64,000 nt of DNA from Streptomyces qinzhouensis (lineage in GTDB: Bacteria > Actinomycetota > Actinomycetes > Streptomycetales > Streptomycetaceae), in contig NZ_CP042266.1 of NCBI RefSeq assembly GCF_007856155.1, forward strand, positions 4,712,001 through 4,776,000, given 5' to 3'. A program made the position numbers and the translations under genes. The notes beneath the pieces are model-generated. The model saw nothing but the letters and a program-made list of their open reading frames with translations. It did not search any database and was not told the origin of the DNA. The first letter of the stretch is position 1, and every line of letters starts with the position of its first letter. This document shows positions 42,203 through 52,468 of this stretch, in pieces.

Positions 42203-43522
42203 GTGCTCACCGCGTTCGCCCGAGCGTTCAAGACGCCCGACCTGCGCAAGAAGCTGCTCTTTACGCTCGGCATCATCGTGCTGTTCCGGCTGGGGTCGCA
42301 CGTCCCGGTTCCGGGAGTCGACTACAGGAACGTCCAGACCTGTGTGGATCAGGCGGCCGAGAGCAACAACAGCCTGTTCGGCCTGGTGAACATGCTCAGC
42401 GGTGGCGCGCTGCTGCAGATCACCATCTTCGCCCTCGGCATCATGCCGTACATCACGGCGAGCATCATTCTCCAGCTGCTCACCGTGGTGATCCCCCGGC
42501 TGGAGGCCCTCAAGAAGGAGGGCCAGGCCGGCACCGCGAAGATCACCCAGTACACCCGTTATCTGACCGTCGCGCTCGCCGTGCTCCAGGGCACCGGCCT
42601 GGTGGCGACCGCCCGCAGCGGCATGCTGTTCCAGGGCTGTTCCGTCGGCACCCAGATCGTCCCCGACCGGTCGATCTTCACTACCGTCGTGATGGTCGTG
42701 ACCATGACCGCGGGCACCGCGGCCGTCATGTGGCTCGGTGAGCTGATCACCGACCGCGGTATCGGCAACGGTATGTCCATCCTGATGTTCATCTCCATCG
42801 CCGCCGGCTTCCTCGGCTCGCTCTGGGCCATCAAGGAGAGCGGCAAGCTCGCCGGCGGCTGGATCGAGTTCGGCACGGTCATCCTGATCGGCTTTGTGAT
42901 GGTGGCCCTCGTGGTCTTCGTCGAGCAGGCCCAGCGCCGGATCCCGGTGCAGTACGCCAAGCGGATGATCGGGCGCCGTTCGTACGGCGGCACCTCCACG
43001 TACATCCCCCTGAAGGTGAACCAGGCCGGTGTGATCCCGGTTATCTTCGCCTCTTCGCTGCTCTACATTCCGGCGCTGATCGCGCAGTTCTCCAGCGGAA
43101 CCTCGTCCTGGAAGACGTGGATCGAAGCGCACCTGGTCAAGGGCGACCATCCGTACTACATCGCGACCTACTTCCTTCTGATCGTCTTCTTCGCGTTCTT
43201 CTACGTCGCCATCTCGTTCAACCCCGAGGACGTAGCGGACAACATGAAGAAGTATGGTGGTTTCATCCCGGGTATCCGGGCTGGTCGACCGACTGCCGAG
43301 TATCTGAGCTACGTGCTCAACAGGATCACTTGGCCGGGCTCGCTGTACCTGGGTCTGATTGCTCTTGTCCCGACGATGGCGTTGGCAGGCTTCGGAGGCG
43401 CGAACCAGAACTTCCCGTTCGGCGGGACGAGCATCCTCATCATCGTGGGTGTGGGTCTGGAGACCGTGAAGCAGATTGAGAGCCAGCTCCAGCAGCGCAA
43501 TTACGAAGGGTTCCTCCGCTGA
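42203..43522 (+). CDS. secY: Protein translocase subunit SecY
   Basis: 439 residues with ten membrane segments, the central channel of the Sec translocon. MLTAFARAFKTPDLRKKLLFTLGIIVLFRLGSHVPVPGVD and the later IPGIRAGRPTAEYLSYVLNRITWPGS loop are characteristic. Start is a GTG with AGGAGG five bases upstream. Its stop overlaps adk as TGATG. Confidence 0.99.
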   Translation: MLTAFARAFKTPDLRKKLLFTLGIIVLFRLGSHVPVPGVDYRNVQTCVDQAAESNNSLFGLVNMLSGGALLQITIFALGIMPYITASIILQLLTVVIPRLEALKKEGQAGTAKITQYTRYLTVALAVLQGTGLVATARSGMLFQGCSVGTQIVPDRSIFTTVVMVVTMTAGTAAVMWLGELITDRGIGNGMSILMFISIAAGFLGSLWAIKESGKLAGGWIEFGTVILIGFVMVALVVFVEQAQRRIPVQYAKRMIGRRSYGGTSTYIPLKVNQAGVIPVIFASSLLYIPALIAQFSSGTSSWKTWIEAHLVKGDHPYYIATYFLLIVFFAFFYVAISFNPEDVADNMKKYGGFIPGIRAGRPTAEYLSYVLNRITWPGSLYLGLIALVPTMALAGFGGANQNFPFGGTSILIIVGVGLETVKQIESQLQQRNYEGFLR

Positions 43523-44175
43523 TGCGAATCGTCCTCGTCGGACCTCCCGGGGCCGGCAAGGGAACGCAGGCTGCGTACCTTGCCGAGAACCTGGCGATCC
43601 CGCACATCTCCACGGGCGACCTCTTCCGCGCCAACATTAGCCAGGGCACCGACCTCGGTCGCGAGGCGAAGTCCTATATGGACGCGGGAGAGCTGGTCCC
43701 CGATGAGGTGACCATCGGTATGGCCAAGGAGCGCATGAGCCGGCCGGACGCCACGAGGGGCTTTCTCCTCGACGGCTTCCCCCGCAACCTCTCCCAGGCC
43801 GAGTCGCTGGACGCGATGCTGAAGTCCGAGGGCATGACCCTGGACGCGGTGCTCGACCTTGAGGTCCCCGAGGACGAGGTGGTCAAGCGGATCGCCGGCC
43901 GCCGGATCTGCCGGAACGACTCCAGCCATGTCTTCCATGTGACGTACAAGGCGCCGAAGACCGAGGGCGTCTGCGATGTCTGCGGCGGCGACCTCTACCA
44001 GCGTGACGACGACTCCGAGGAGACCGTCCGCAAGCGTCTGGAGGTCTACCACGGCCAGACCGAGCCGATCATCGACTACTACCGGGGTCAGGGCCTCGTG
44101 GTGACGATCTCGGCGCTCGGCCCGGTCACCGAGGTGACCGGTCGGGCGATGGAGGCCCTGGGCAAGAAGGGCTGA
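43522..44175 (+). CDS. adk: Adenylate kinase
   Basis: 217 residues. Interconverts AMP plus ATP with two ADP. The P-loop GPPGAGKGTQ is at residues 7-16 and DGFPRNLSQAE near 84. The LID region carries Cys-x5-His (CRNDSSH) and Cys-x2-Cys (CDVC), so it likely binds zinc as in Gram-positive enzymes. Coupled to secY by a one-base overlap. Confidence 0.99.
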   Translation: MRIVLVGPPGAGKGTQAAYLAENLAIPHISTGDLFRANISQGTDLGREAKSYMDAGELVPDEVTIGMAKERMSRPDATRGFLLDGFPRNLSQAESLDAMLKSEGMTLDAVLDLEVPEDEVVKRIAGRRICRNDSSHVFHVTYKAPKTEGVCDVCGGDLYQRDDDSEETVRKRLEVYHGQTEPIIDYYRGQGLVVTISALGPVTEVTGRAMEALGKKG

Positions 44176-44295
44176 CCGCCCCCTGCAGAGGCGGTATGGA
44201 GCAGTACGCTGAACGGCCGCGGTGTCCGATGGACGCCGCGGCCGTACTGTTGTTGAGCGAGAACCACGAGATCGGTGAGAGGCAAGGACACGGGC

Positions 44296-45135
44296 ATGGT
44301 GCAGATCAAGACCCCGGAGCAGATCGCGAAGATGCGCGAGGCGGGGCTGGTCGTCGCCGCCATCCACGCGGCCACCCGGGAGGCCGCGGTTCCGGGTGCC
44401 ACCACCCGGGACCTGGACGAGGTCGCCCGGAAGGTGATCGCCGATCACGGCGCCAAGTCGAACTTCCTGGGTTACGGCGGCTTCCCCGCCACCATCTGCA
44501 CCTCGGTCAACGAGGTCGTCGTCCATGGCATCCCGGACGACAAGACGGTCCTCAAGGACGGCGACATCATCTCCATCGACGCGGGCGCGATCATCGACGG
44601 CTGGCACGGTGACGCCGCGTACACCGCCTTCGTGGGCAGTGGTCACGATCCGAAGTTGGTCGAGTTGTCCCGGGTGACCGAGGAGTCCATGTGGGCCGGG
44701 ATCGCCGCCATGAAGAACGGGAACCGGCTGGTGGACGTCTCCCGGGCGATCGAGACCTACATCCGCCGGCAGCCCAAGCCGGGCGGCGGCCGTTACGGGA
44801 TCATCGAGGACTACGGCGGCCACGGCATCGGTACCGAGATGCACATGGACCCCCATCTGCTGAACTACGTCTCCCGTAAGCGGGGCAAGGGGCCCAGGCT
44901 GGTGCCGGGCTTCTGTCTGGCGATCGAGCCGATGGTCTCCCTCGGCACCCCGAAGACCGAGGTCCTCGCCGACGACTGGACCGTGATCACCACGGACGGC
45001 ACCTGGTCCTCGCACTGGGAGCATTCGGTGGCGATCACCGAGGAGGGCCCGCTGGTCCTCACCGCCCCGGACTGCGGCCGGGCGAAGCTGGCCGAGCTGG
45101 GCATCACGGCGGCGCCGGATCCGCTGGGCGGCTGA
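44296..45135 (+). CDS. map: Methionine aminopeptidase, type I
   Basis: 279 residues from the ATG at 44296 with AAGGA upstream. Removes the initiator methionine of nascent proteins. Metal ligands are the Asp residues in SIDAGAIIDGWHGDAA, His in GGHGIGTEMH, and Glu in AIEPM and VAITEEGP. The 120-nt gap after adk may hold a weak promoter. A second map copy usually exists elsewhere in Streptomyces. Confidence 0.98.
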   Translation: MVQIKTPEQIAKMREAGLVVAAIHAATREAAVPGATTRDLDEVARKVIADHGAKSNFLGYGGFPATICTSVNEVVVHGIPDDKTVLKDGDIISIDAGAIIDGWHGDAAYTAFVGSGHDPKLVELSRVTEESMWAGIAAMKNGNRLVDVSRAIETYIRRQPKPGGGRYGIIEDYGGHGIGTEMHMDPHLLNYVSRKRGKGPRLVPGFCLAIEPMVSLGTPKTEVLADDWTVITTDGTWSSHWEHSVAITEEGPLVLTAPDCGRAKLAELGITAAPDPLGG

Positions 45136-45407
45136 GCCTGTACCCGACCCGTCCGCCGGTCCGCCGGCGGACGGGTGGGCGCGGTGATCCGGCGCGGGCC
45201 CGGTGCGCCGGCCGGCCGTCCGCCGTCGGCGGCGGGTCGCCGGAGAAGGGCGTAAGGATCTTGCCAATTGGGCAAACTCCCCGGATTCGTCTTTTCGGAT
45301 GGCCTGACGTAGACTGATGCGTCGGCTCCCATGTACCCGTGTGTCTGCGTGCGCGCAACATATGGAGAACGGAAGTCGATCAAGGTAGCCGATTCGAAGG
45401 GCGAAGC
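45136..45407. promoter_or_regulatory. infA upstream region
   Basis: 272 bp without a gene. Contains a TTGCC-AATTG-GGCAA inverted repeat (45261-45275) and a -10-like TAGACT at 45310-45315, but no good -35. A separate start of the infA-rplQ transcript here is plausible. Confidence 0.4.
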
Positions 45408-45629
45408 GTGGCCAAGAAGCAAGGTGCCATCGAAATCGAGGGCACCGTGATCGAGTCCCTCCCGAACGCCATGTTCAAGGTGGAGCTTCAGAACGGTCAC
45501 AAGGTCCTCGCGCACATCTCCGGCAAGATGCGGATGCACTACATCCGAATCCTCCCGGACGACCGGGTCGTCGTGGAGCTGTCTCCGTACGACCTGACGC
45601 GTGGCCGGATCGTCTACCGCTACAAGTAG
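45408..45629 (+). CDS. infA: Translation initiation factor IF-1
   Basis: 73 residues, an S1-type OB fold that occupies the A site during initiation. Start is the GTG of [27 protein letters not shown]; the longer upstream frame lacks homology. Purine-rich GAAGGGCGAAG precedes it. Followed by rpmJ after 62 nt. Confidence 0.98.
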   Translation: MAKKQGAIEIEGTVIESLPNAMFKVELQNGHKVLAHISGKMRMHYIRILPDDRVVVELSPYDLTRGRIVYRYK

Positions 45630-45691
45630 ATCTTGTCCCGTCCCCGGCTCTGCCGCGGGGTGGTGGCACTGACCCGGAGAACCTCACACCC

Positions 45692-45805
45692 ATGAAGGTC
45701 AAGCCGAGCGTCAAGAAGATCTGCGACAAGTGCAAGGTGATCCGCCGTCACGGTCGGGTCATGGTCATCTGCGACAACCTGCGCCACAAGCAGCGCCAGG
45801 GCTGA
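45692..45805 (+). CDS. rpmJ: Ribosomal protein L36
   Basis: 37 residues, [19 protein letters not shown] then [18 protein letters not shown]. Cys11, Cys14, Cys27 and His32 bind zinc, the zinc-dependent type. CGGAGAA lies upstream of the ATG. Very small gene, but position between infA and rpsM and the motif leave little doubt. Confidence 0.96.
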   Translation: MKVKPSVKKICDKCKVIRRHGRVMVICDNLRHKQRQG

Positions 45806-46002
45806 CGTACGCCGACCCGCACTTCGCAGTACTTCGCGCGACGCGAGCAACACAACGTTCATACGCAGAGTCCGCCCAGCCCGTCAGGGCCGGCGACACC
45901 TCCGGCGGGGGCCGGGGACCCGGACGTACCACCAGCCTCTCCGGCTGGTCGGCGGTCGGGAGAGGCTCTGTGGAAGACCCCCGAGTACACAGGAGCCATT
46001 GA

Positions 46003-46383
46003 ATGGCACGCGTTTCCGGTGTCGACATCCCGCGTGAAAAGCGTGTGGAGATCGCACTCACCTACGTTTTCGGTATCGGGCGCACCCGGTCGAAGGAGAT
46101 CCTCGCCTCGACCGGTGTGAACCCGAACACCCGCGTTCGTGACCTGGCCGAAGAGGACCTGGTCAAGATCCGCGAGTACGTGGACGCCAATCTCCGCACC
46201 GAGGGTGACCTCCGCCGTGAGATTCAGGCCGACATCCGCCGCAAGGTCGAGATCGGCTGCTACCAGGGTCTGCGTCACCGCCGCGGTCTGCCGGTCCACG
46301 GCCAGCGCACCAGCACGAACGCTCGTACCCGCAAGGGCCCGCGTCGCGCCATCGCCGGTAAGAAGAAGCCGGGCAAGAAGTAG
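46003..46383 (+). CDS. rpsM: Ribosomal protein S13
   Basis: 126 residues, a 30S head protein that contacts P-site tRNA and forms a bridge with L5. [33 protein letters not shown] and [27 protein letters not shown] are typical. ACAGGAG precedes the ATG. The 197-nt gap upstream of it holds no gene. Confidence 0.99.
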   Translation: MARVSGVDIPREKRVEIALTYVFGIGRTRSKEILASTGVNPNTRVRDLAEEDLVKIREYVDANLRTEGDLRREIQADIRRKVEIGCYQGLRHRRGLPVHGQRTSTNARTRKGPRRAIAGKKKPGKK

Positions 46384-46447
46384 TCCACAGCGGACGCTCA
46401 TCAGCGGTCTTCGCTGTAGGACCGACCACCTCCCGTAGGAGTTAGAG

Positions 46448-46852
46448 ATGCCCCCCAAGGGACGTCAGGGCGCTGCCAAGAAGGTGCGCCGCAAGGAAAA
46501 GAAGAACGTCGCTCACGGCCACGCGCACATCAAGAGCACGTTCAACAACACGATCGTCTCGATCACGGACCCGTCCGGCAACGTGATCTCCTGGGCCTCC
46601 GCCGGCCACGTCGGCTTCAAGGGCTCGCGCAAGTCGACCCCGTTCGCCGCGCAGATGGCCGCCGAGTCGGCCGCGCGCCGCGCGCAGGAGCACGGCATGC
46701 GCAAGGTGGACGTCTTCGTCAAGGGTCCCGGCTCCGGCCGTGAGACCGCGATCCGTTCGCTCCAGGCCACCGGCCTGGAGGTCGGCTCCATCCAGGACGT
46801 CACCCCGACGCCCCACAATGGCTGCCGTCCCCCGAAGCGCCGCCGCGTCTGA
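46448..46852 (+). CDS. rpsK: Ribosomal protein S11
   Basis: 134 residues, a platform protein near the mRNA exit. [43 protein letters not shown] and [16 protein letters not shown] are diagnostic. GTAGGAG precedes the ATG. In contrast to E. coli, rpsD is not next; it lies elsewhere, as usual in Streptomyces. Confidence 0.99.
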   Translation: MPPKGRQGAAKKVRRKEKKNVAHGHAHIKSTFNNTIVSITDPSGNVISWASAGHVGFKGSRKSTPFAAQMAAESAARRAQEHGMRKVDVFVKGPGSGRETAIRSLQATGLEVGSIQDVTPTPHNGCRPPKRRRV

Positions 46853-46942
46853 CGCCGGGCGCCGTGCCCGCGGGCGGTTCTCCGCCCGGTGCGGGCACAT
46901 CCTGAGTGGCGTCGCGGCCGACGCCACTTGAGCTGGGCTTTT

Positions 46943-46975
46943 GGGCGGTGCGCCCCCTTTGGGGGCGTACCGCCC
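46943..46975 (+). terminator. Hairpin between rpsK and rpoA
   Basis: A 15-bp stem (46943-46957 with 46961-46975, one G-U pair) and a TTT loop in the 193-nt gap. Probably modulates the ratio of ribosomal proteins to alpha subunit. Confidence 0.6.
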
Positions 46976-47045
46976 GTACCCTGTTTTACGCACCAACCTG
47001 TCGGGCGTCATATAGCGGACGCCCCCGACTGAAGGAACGATCCGC

Positions 47046-48068
47046 ATGCTGATCGCTCAGCGTCCTTCGCTGACCGAAGAGGTCGTCGACGAGTACCGCT
47101 CCCGGTTCGTGATCGAGCCGCTGGAGCCGGGCTTCGGCTACACCCTCGGCAACTCCCTCCGCCGTACCCTCCTCTCCTCGATTCCGGGTGCGGCGGTCAC
47201 GTCCATCCGTGTCGACGGCGTTCTGCACGAGTTCACCACCGTGCCGGGCGTCAAGGAGGACGTGACCGACCTGATCCTCAACATCAAGCAGCTCGTCGTC
47301 TCCTCCGAGCACGACGAGCCGGTTGTGATGTACCTGCGCAAGCAGGGCCCGGGTCTGGTCACCGCCGCCGACATCGCGCCCCCGGCCGGTGTCGAGGTCC
47401 ACAACCCCGACCTCGTCCTCGCCACGCTCAACGGCAAGGGCAAGCTGGAGATGGAGCTGACCGTCGAGCGCGGTCGCGGCTATGTCTCCGCCGTGCAGAA
47501 CAAGCAGGTCGGCCAGGAGATCGGCCGGATCCCGGTCGACTCCATCTACTCGCCGGTCCTCAAGGTCACCTACAAGGTCGAGGCCACCCGAGTCGAGCAG
47601 CGCACCGACTTCGACAAGCTGATCGTCGATGTCGAGACCAAGCAGGCGATGCGTCCCCGTGACGCCATGGCCTCCGCGGGCAAGACCCTCGTCGAGCTGT
47701 TCGGCCTCGCCCGTGAGCTGAACATCGACGCCGAGGGCATCGACATGGGCCCGTCCCCGACGGACGCCGCGCTCGCCGCGGACCTGGCCCTGCCGATCGA
47801 GGAGCTGGAGCTCACCGTCCGCTCCTACAACTGCCTCAAGCGCGAGGGCATCCACTCGGTGGGCGAGCTCGTCGCCCGCTCCGAGGCGGACCTCCTCGAC
47901 ATCCGCAACTTCGGCGCGAAGTCGATCGACGAGGTCAAGGCGAAGCTGGCCGGTATGGGCCTGGCGCTCAAGGACAGCCCGCCCGGATTCGACCCGACCG
48001 CCGCGGCGGACGCCTTCGGGGCGGACGACGACGCGGACGCCGGGTTCGTGGAGACCGAGCAGTACTAG
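47046..48068 (+). CDS. rpoA: RNA polymerase alpha subunit
   Basis: 340 residues. The N-terminal domain (about 1-235) dimerises to start polymerase assembly: [25 protein letters not shown]. The C-terminal domain (about 255-315: [32 protein letters not shown]) binds UP elements and activators. The acidic tail is typical of Streptomyces. GAAGGAAC precedes the ATG. Confidence 0.99.
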   Translation: MLIAQRPSLTEEVVDEYRSRFVIEPLEPGFGYTLGNSLRRTLLSSIPGAAVTSIRVDGVLHEFTTVPGVKEDVTDLILNIKQLVVSSEHDEPVVMYLRKQGPGLVTAADIAPPAGVEVHNPDLVLATLNGKGKLEMELTVERGRGYVSAVQNKQVGQEIGRIPVDSIYSPVLKVTYKVEATRVEQRTDFDKLIVDVETKQAMRPRDAMASAGKTLVELFGLARELNIDAEGIDMGPSPTDAALAADLALPIEELELTVRSYNCLKREGIHSVGELVARSEADLLDIRNFGAKSIDEVKAKLAGMGLALKDSPPGFDPTAAADAFGADDDADAGFVETEQY

Positions 48069-48359
48069 TCGGCCCGCCGGGGTGGGGGTGACCGGGCCGG
48101 TCACGCCCCGTCCAGGTCCGGGAGACCGTGACCCCGGGGCCCGGTGGGCCACTGCGTGTGCGTTGTGGCTGTTCGCGCAGTTCCTCCCCCTATGCCCAGG
48201 GCATGGGGGGACCCCCAGCGCCCCTATAGGGGCGCACTCACCGTGCCACGGAAATGTGCCCCCGACGACGGGGCGCGCACAAACTGCCCGTAGGCGGCCG
48301 CCTGCGGGGTCCTGACATCGGTACCTGATACGGCCGGTGCAGATTGAAGGAGAAACACC
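48069..48359. other. rpoA-rplQ intergenic region with stacked palindromes
   Basis: 291 nt, long for genes of one operon. Contains the perfect palindrome GCGCCCCTATAGGGGCGC at 48218-48235, directly after a hairpin with CCCCTATGCCC at about 48187-48197 and GCATGGGG at 48201-48208. Could be a processing, termination or binding site. No gene. Confidence 0.55.
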
Positions 48360-48875
48360 ATGCCGAAGCCCGCCAAGGGTGCCCGTCTGGGCGGCAGCGC
48401 CGCGCACGAGCGGCTGCTTCTCGCGAACCTCGCGAAGTCGCTGTTCGAGCACGGCCGGATCACCACGACCGAGGCGAAGGCCCGCCGCCTGCGTCCGGTC
48501 GCCGAGCGGCTGATCACCAAGGCGAAGAAGGGCGACATCCACAACCGTCGTCTCGTTCTTCAGACGATCACGGACAAGGGCATCGTGCACGCGCTCTTCA
48601 CCGAGATCGCCCCGCGCTACGCCGAGCGCCCGGGTGGCTACACCCGGATCACCAAGATCGGCAACCGCCGTGGTGACAACGCGAAGATGGCCGTGATCGA
48701 GCTCGTCGAGGGCGAGATCGCGAAGAAGGCCACGGTCGACGAGGCCGAGGCCGCCACCAAGCGCGCGGTCAAGGAGGACGCCCTGAAGAAGGAGTCCGCC
48801 GAGGCCGAGGACGCCGCTCCGGTCGAGGACGCCAAGCCGGCCGCCGAGGCCGCCGAGGAGTCCAAGGACGCCTGA
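48360..48875 (+). CDS. rplQ: Ribosomal protein L17
   Basis: 171 residues. The L17 domain covers the first 115 ([58 protein letters not shown]). The remaining 55 are an acidic Ala/Glu/Lys-rich tail found in actinobacterial L17. GAAGGAGAA precedes the ATG. L17 lies near the tunnel exit. Confidence 0.99.
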   Translation: MPKPAKGARLGGSAAHERLLLANLAKSLFEHGRITTTEAKARRLRPVAERLITKAKKGDIHNRRLVLQTITDKGIVHALFTEIAPRYAERPGGYTRITKIGNRRGDNAKMAVIELVEGEIAKKATVDEAEAATKRAVKEDALKKESAEAEDAAPVEDAKPAAEAAEESKDA

Positions 48876-48909
48876 TCGGTTCTGCCGATCGCGTTCCCAT
48901 GGCTGGTGG

Positions 48910-48943
48910 ACGGGCCCGTTCCCCCTCGGGGGAGCGGGCCCGT
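48910..48943 (+). terminator. alpha operon terminator
   Basis: A 16-bp stem with one G-U pair (48910-48925 with 48928-48943), very GC-rich, just after rplQ. The apical base pairs probably open to form the loop. Confidence 0.8.
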
Positions 48944-48990
48944 TCCGTCTGCCGGGAGCTGTTTCGAGCTGTTGAGACGAGGATCTTCAC

Positions 48991-49872
48991 GTGACTGATG
49001 ACGGCTACGGCGTTCCGGCCGGGCGGGTACGGGTGCGGTTCGACCTGTCGTACGACGGCGCCGCCTTCTCCGGCTGGGCCAAGCAGGCGGCGGGCCGCCG
49101 GACCGTGCAGGGCGAGATCGAGGACGCGCTGCGCACGGTGACCAGGTCCCCGGAGACGTACGACCTGACCGTCGCCGGCCGTACGGATGCCGGGGTGCAC
49201 GCCCGCGGCCAGGTCGCCCATGTCGATCTGCCCGCCGAGGTGTGGGCCGAGCACCGGGAGAAGCTGCTGAAGCGGCTCGCCGGGCGGCTCTCGCGGGACG
49301 TCCGGATCTGGCGGGCCGAGGAGGCCCCCGCGGGCTTCGACGCCCGGTTCTCGGCGATCTGGCGGCGGTACGCCTACCGGATCGGCGACCACCCCGGCGG
49401 GGTCGACCCGCTGCTGCGCGGGCATGTGCTCTGGCACGACTGGCCGCTGGACGTGGCGGCGATGAACGAGGCCTCCCGCGGGCTGCTCGGGGAGCACGAT
49501 TTCGCCGCCTACTGCAAGCGGCGGGAGGGCGCGACCACGATCCGTACGCTCCAGAGACTGGAGTGGGAACGGGACGCGGCCGGGATCATCACCGGGACCG
49601 TCCGGGCCGATGCCTTCTGCCACAACATGGTCCGCTCCCTGGTGGGGGCGCTGGTCTTCGTCGGCGACGGGCACCGGCCGGTGGAGTGGCCCGCGCGGGT
49701 CCTGGCCGCGGGTGTCCGGGACTCCGCCGTCCATGTCGTACGGCCGCACGGGCTGACCCTGGAGGAGGTCGGCTATCCGGCCGACGAGCTGCTGGCCGCC
49801 CGCAGCCGGGAGGCCCGCAACAAGCGCTCACTGCCCGTCCTGGGCTCAGCCGGGGGCGCCGGCTGCTGCTGA
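48991..49872 (+). CDS. truA: tRNA pseudouridine(38-40) synthase
   Basis: 293 residues. TruA isomerises uridines 38-40 in the anticodon stem. The catalytic Asp is in [14 protein letters not shown] near residue 64, with [15 protein letters not shown] and [18 protein letters not shown] typical. Start is a GTG; GACGAGGA lies upstream. The stop converges with the next gene within about 25 nt overlap on the opposite strand. Confidence 0.96.
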   Translation: MTDDGYGVPAGRVRVRFDLSYDGAAFSGWAKQAAGRRTVQGEIEDALRTVTRSPETYDLTVAGRTDAGVHARGQVAHVDLPAEVWAEHREKLLKRLAGRLSRDVRIWRAEEAPAGFDARFSAIWRRYAYRIGDHPGGVDPLLRGHVLWHDWPLDVAAMNEASRGLLGEHDFAAYCKRREGATTIRTLQRLEWERDAAGIITGTVRADAFCHNMVRSLVGALVFVGDGHRPVEWPARVLAAGVRDSAVHVVRPHGLTLEEVGYPADELLAARSREARNKRSLPVLGSAGGAGCC

Positions 49873-50790
49873 GGCCTGGGCCGTGCCACGGGCGGCGATC
49901 TGCCGGAACACGAAGTCGGTGACGTCGTTGTTGAGCCGGTAGGCCTTGGTGTCACCGCTGGTGACGGACTTGCCGCTGGTGTAGCCGGTGGAGGTGTAGT
50001 ACGCGTACCGGCCGACCTGGTTGGACGTGACGAGGCAGACCGGGCCGCCCTGGCAGAAGTTGCCGACGCCCTTGCCGGCCAGTGGCCGGATATTGCGGCT
50101 GGTCTCCTTGGCGCGCCGGGCCTCCGGCGTCGTACCGAAGACGGCGATGCCGACGGTGACCGCCAGACCGTCCTTGTGGTAGGTGGCACGGAACATCTGG
50201 TCGCAGCCGCTGCCCTGGAGCGTGCCCGCGAGGGCCCGCTGGGCGGCGGCCGCGCAGCTGCCCGTGCGGTGGGCGGCGGCCTCGGCGTAGGTCCGGCCGT
50301 TCACGGTGATCCGCGCCCCGGGGAAGAGTCCGTCCAGGGTGAGGGGCGCCCGGTCCTTCTTCTCGTCGGCGATGAAGTCGTTCGGGTCGGGCGGCGGCAG
50401 CGGGGCGACCGAGGAGAACGAGGGCCCGGGCCCGGTGGAGGCCGGTGCCGAGGAGCCCGACGGTCCGCCGTCCGCCCGCTCGGAGCCCTTGGCGTCGTCG
50501 TTGGACAGCACGATCCCGGTCGCCACGAGCCCGGCGATCGCGACCGTCGCCAGCGCCCCGCCGCCGATCATCAGCAGCCGGCGGCGCCGGGTCCGGGCCG
50601 CGGAGGCCTCCGCGAGGGCCGCCCAGTCGGGGGTGGCACCCGAGGGTGCCGAGCCGTCCCCGAAGGCCGTGGGACCGCCGTACGGATCGTGACCCCGCGG
50701 TCCCTGACCGTGCGGGTCCCCGCCCTGCCACGGCTGCTGGTTCTGTCCCTCACCGGCCCCCCACGGAGGCCCCCCCTGACCGAAGCTCAT
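49846..50790 (-). CDS. Membrane-anchored protein with extracytoplasmic domain
   Basis: 314 residues from the ATG at 50790 ([11 protein letters not shown]). Two further in-frame starts (50799 and a GTG at 50820) are possible, and none has a ribosome-binding site. A Gly/Gln-rich disordered N-terminus precedes RTRRRR and a single membrane segment (about residues 74-96). A Ser/Pro-rich linker and an exposed domain (about 130-300) follow, with four cysteines probably in disulfides ([23 protein letters not shown]). No named family. It overlaps the truA end on the opposite strand. Confidence 0.75.
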   Translation of the reverse strand: MSFGQGGPPWGAGEGQNQQPWQGGDPHGQGPRGHDPYGGPTAFGDGSAPSGATPDWAALAEASAARTRRRRLLMIGGGALATVAIAGLVATGIVLSNDDAKGSERADGGPSGSSAPASTGPGPSFSSVAPLPPPDPNDFIADEKKDRAPLTLDGLFPGARITVNGRTYAEAAAHRTGSCAAAAQRALAGTLQGSGCDQMFRATYHKDGLAVTVGIAVFGTTPEARRAKETSRNIRPLAGKGVGNFCQGGPVCLVTSNQVGRYAYYTSTGYTSGKSVTSGDTKAYRLNNDVTDFVFRQIAARGTAQASAAAGAPG

Positions 50791-50845
50791 GCCGCGCATC
50801 TTAAACGGGTTGGGTTCCACGGGTATCGGGCCGCATCATCGAACC

Positions 50846-52468
50846 ATGGGACATCTTGAAGCCGGGCACCTGGAGTACTACCTGCCGGACGGCCGTCCGC
50901 TGCTGGGCGATGTGTCGTTCCGGGTGGGAGAGGGTGCCGTGGTCGCCCTGGTCGGGGCGAACGGCGCCGGCAAGACGACCCTGCTGCGGCTGCTGTCGGG
51001 GGAGCTGAAGCCGCACGGCGGCACGGTCTCCGCGTCCGGTGGCCTGGGTGTGATGCGCCAGTTCATCGGTTCGGTACGGGACGATCGCACGGTCCGTGAC
51101 CTGCTGGTCTCGCTGGCGCCCGACCGGATCCGGGACGCGGCGCGGGCGGTCGACGAGGCCGAGCACCTGATCATGACCGTGGACGATGAGTCCGCGCAGA
51201 TGCGGTACGCGCAGGCCCTCAGCGACTGGGCGGAGGCCCGCGGCTACGAGGCGGAGACGCTCTGGGACATGTGCACGACGGCCGCCCTGGGGGTGCCGTA
51301 CGAGCGGGCGCAGTTCCGCGATCTGAAGACGCTCAGCGGCGGCGAGCAGAAGCGGCTGGCGCTGGAGGCGCTGCTGCGCGGCCCGGAGGAGGTACTCCTC
51401 CTGGATGAACCGGACAACTATCTGGACGTGCCGGGGAAGCGGTGGCTGGAGGAGCGGCTCAAGGAGACCCGTAAGACGGTCCTCTTCGTCTCGCACGACC
51501 GTGAGCTGCTCTCCCGGGCGGCGGAGAAGATCGTCAGTGTGGAGCCGGGCCCGGCGGGCTCGGACGTCTGGGTGCACGGCGGCGGCTTCGCCACGTACCA
51601 CGCGGCGCGTGCGGAGCGCTTCGAGCGGTTCGAGGAGCTGCGGCGGCGCTGGGACGAGCAGCGGGCGAGGCTGAAGAAGCTGGTGCTCGACCTCCAGCAG
51701 TACGCCGCCCGCAGCGACGAGATGGCCTCGCGCTATCAGGCGGCGAAGACCCGGTTCCGGAAGTTCGAGGAGGCCGGGCCGCCGCCGGAGCCGCCGCGCG
51801 CGCAGGACATCCGGATGCGGCTGATCGGCGGCCGTACCGGCGTCCGGGCGGTGACCTGCGAGAAGCTCGAGCTTTCCGGGCTGATGAAACCCTTCGACCT
51901 GGAGGTCTTCTACGGCGAGCGGGTGGCCGTCCTCGGCTCGAACGGCTCCGGGAAGTCCCATTTCCTGCGGCTGCTGGCCGGGGACGGGTCGGTGGCGCAC
52001 ACGGGGATGTGGAAGCTGGGCGCCCGGGTGGTGCCCGGGCACTTCGCGCAGACGCACGCGCATCCGGAGCTGCTGGGCCGGCCCCTGGTGGACATCCTGT
52101 GGACGGAGCACGCCAAGGACCGGGGCGGCGCGATGTCGGTGCTGCGGCGGTACGAGCTGGAGCGCCAGGGCGACCAGCCGTTCGACCGGCTCTCGGGCGG
52201 GCAGCAGGCGCGGTTCCAGATCCTGCTGCTGGAGCTGGCCGGGACCACGGCGCTGCTCCTCGACGAGCCGACGGACAACCTGGACCTGGAGTCGGCGCAG
52301 GCCCTTCAGGACGGTCTTGAGGCGTACGACGGGACCGTGCTGGCGGTGACGCACGACCGCTGGTTCGCCCGCTCCTTCGACCGCTATCTGGTCTTCGGGT
52401 CGGACGGGGTGGTCCGGGAGAGCGACGGCCCGGTATGGGACGAGCGACGGGTCCGGCGCGCACGGTAA
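50846..52468 (+). CDS. ABC-F family ATPase (ribosome-associated)
   Basis: 540 residues with two ABC domains and no membrane segments. Walker A motifs are GANGAGKTT at 37-45 and GSNGSGKSH near 371. Signature motifs LSGGEQKRLAL and LSGGQQARFQ each precede Walker B (VLLLDEPDNYLD and ALLLDEPTDNLD). The linker between domains is about 80 residues with helical FRKFEEAGPPPEPP. ABC-F proteins act on ribosomes, either as translation factors or as antibiotic-resistance proteins; which applies is not decided here. The start is the ATG at 50846, with no strong ribosome-binding site. Confidence 0.9.
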   Translation: MGHLEAGHLEYYLPDGRPLLGDVSFRVGEGAVVALVGANGAGKTTLLRLLSGELKPHGGTVSASGGLGVMRQFIGSVRDDRTVRDLLVSLAPDRIRDAARAVDEAEHLIMTVDDESAQMRYAQALSDWAEARGYEAETLWDMCTTAALGVPYERAQFRDLKTLSGGEQKRLALEALLRGPEEVLLLDEPDNYLDVPGKRWLEERLKETRKTVLFVSHDRELLSRAAEKIVSVEPGPAGSDVWVHGGGFATYHAARAERFERFEELRRRWDEQRARLKKLVLDLQQYAARSDEMASRYQAAKTRFRKFEEAGPPPEPPRAQDIRMRLIGGRTGVRAVTCEKLELSGLMKPFDLEVFYGERVAVLGSNGSGKSHFLRLLAGDGSVAHTGMWKLGARVVPGHFAQTHAHPELLGRPLVDILWTEHAKDRGGAMSVLRRYELERQGDQPFDRLSGGQQARFQILLLELAGTTALLLDEPTDNLDLESAQALQDGLEAYDGTVLAVTHDRWFARSFDRYLVFGSDGVVRESDGPVWDERRVRRAR

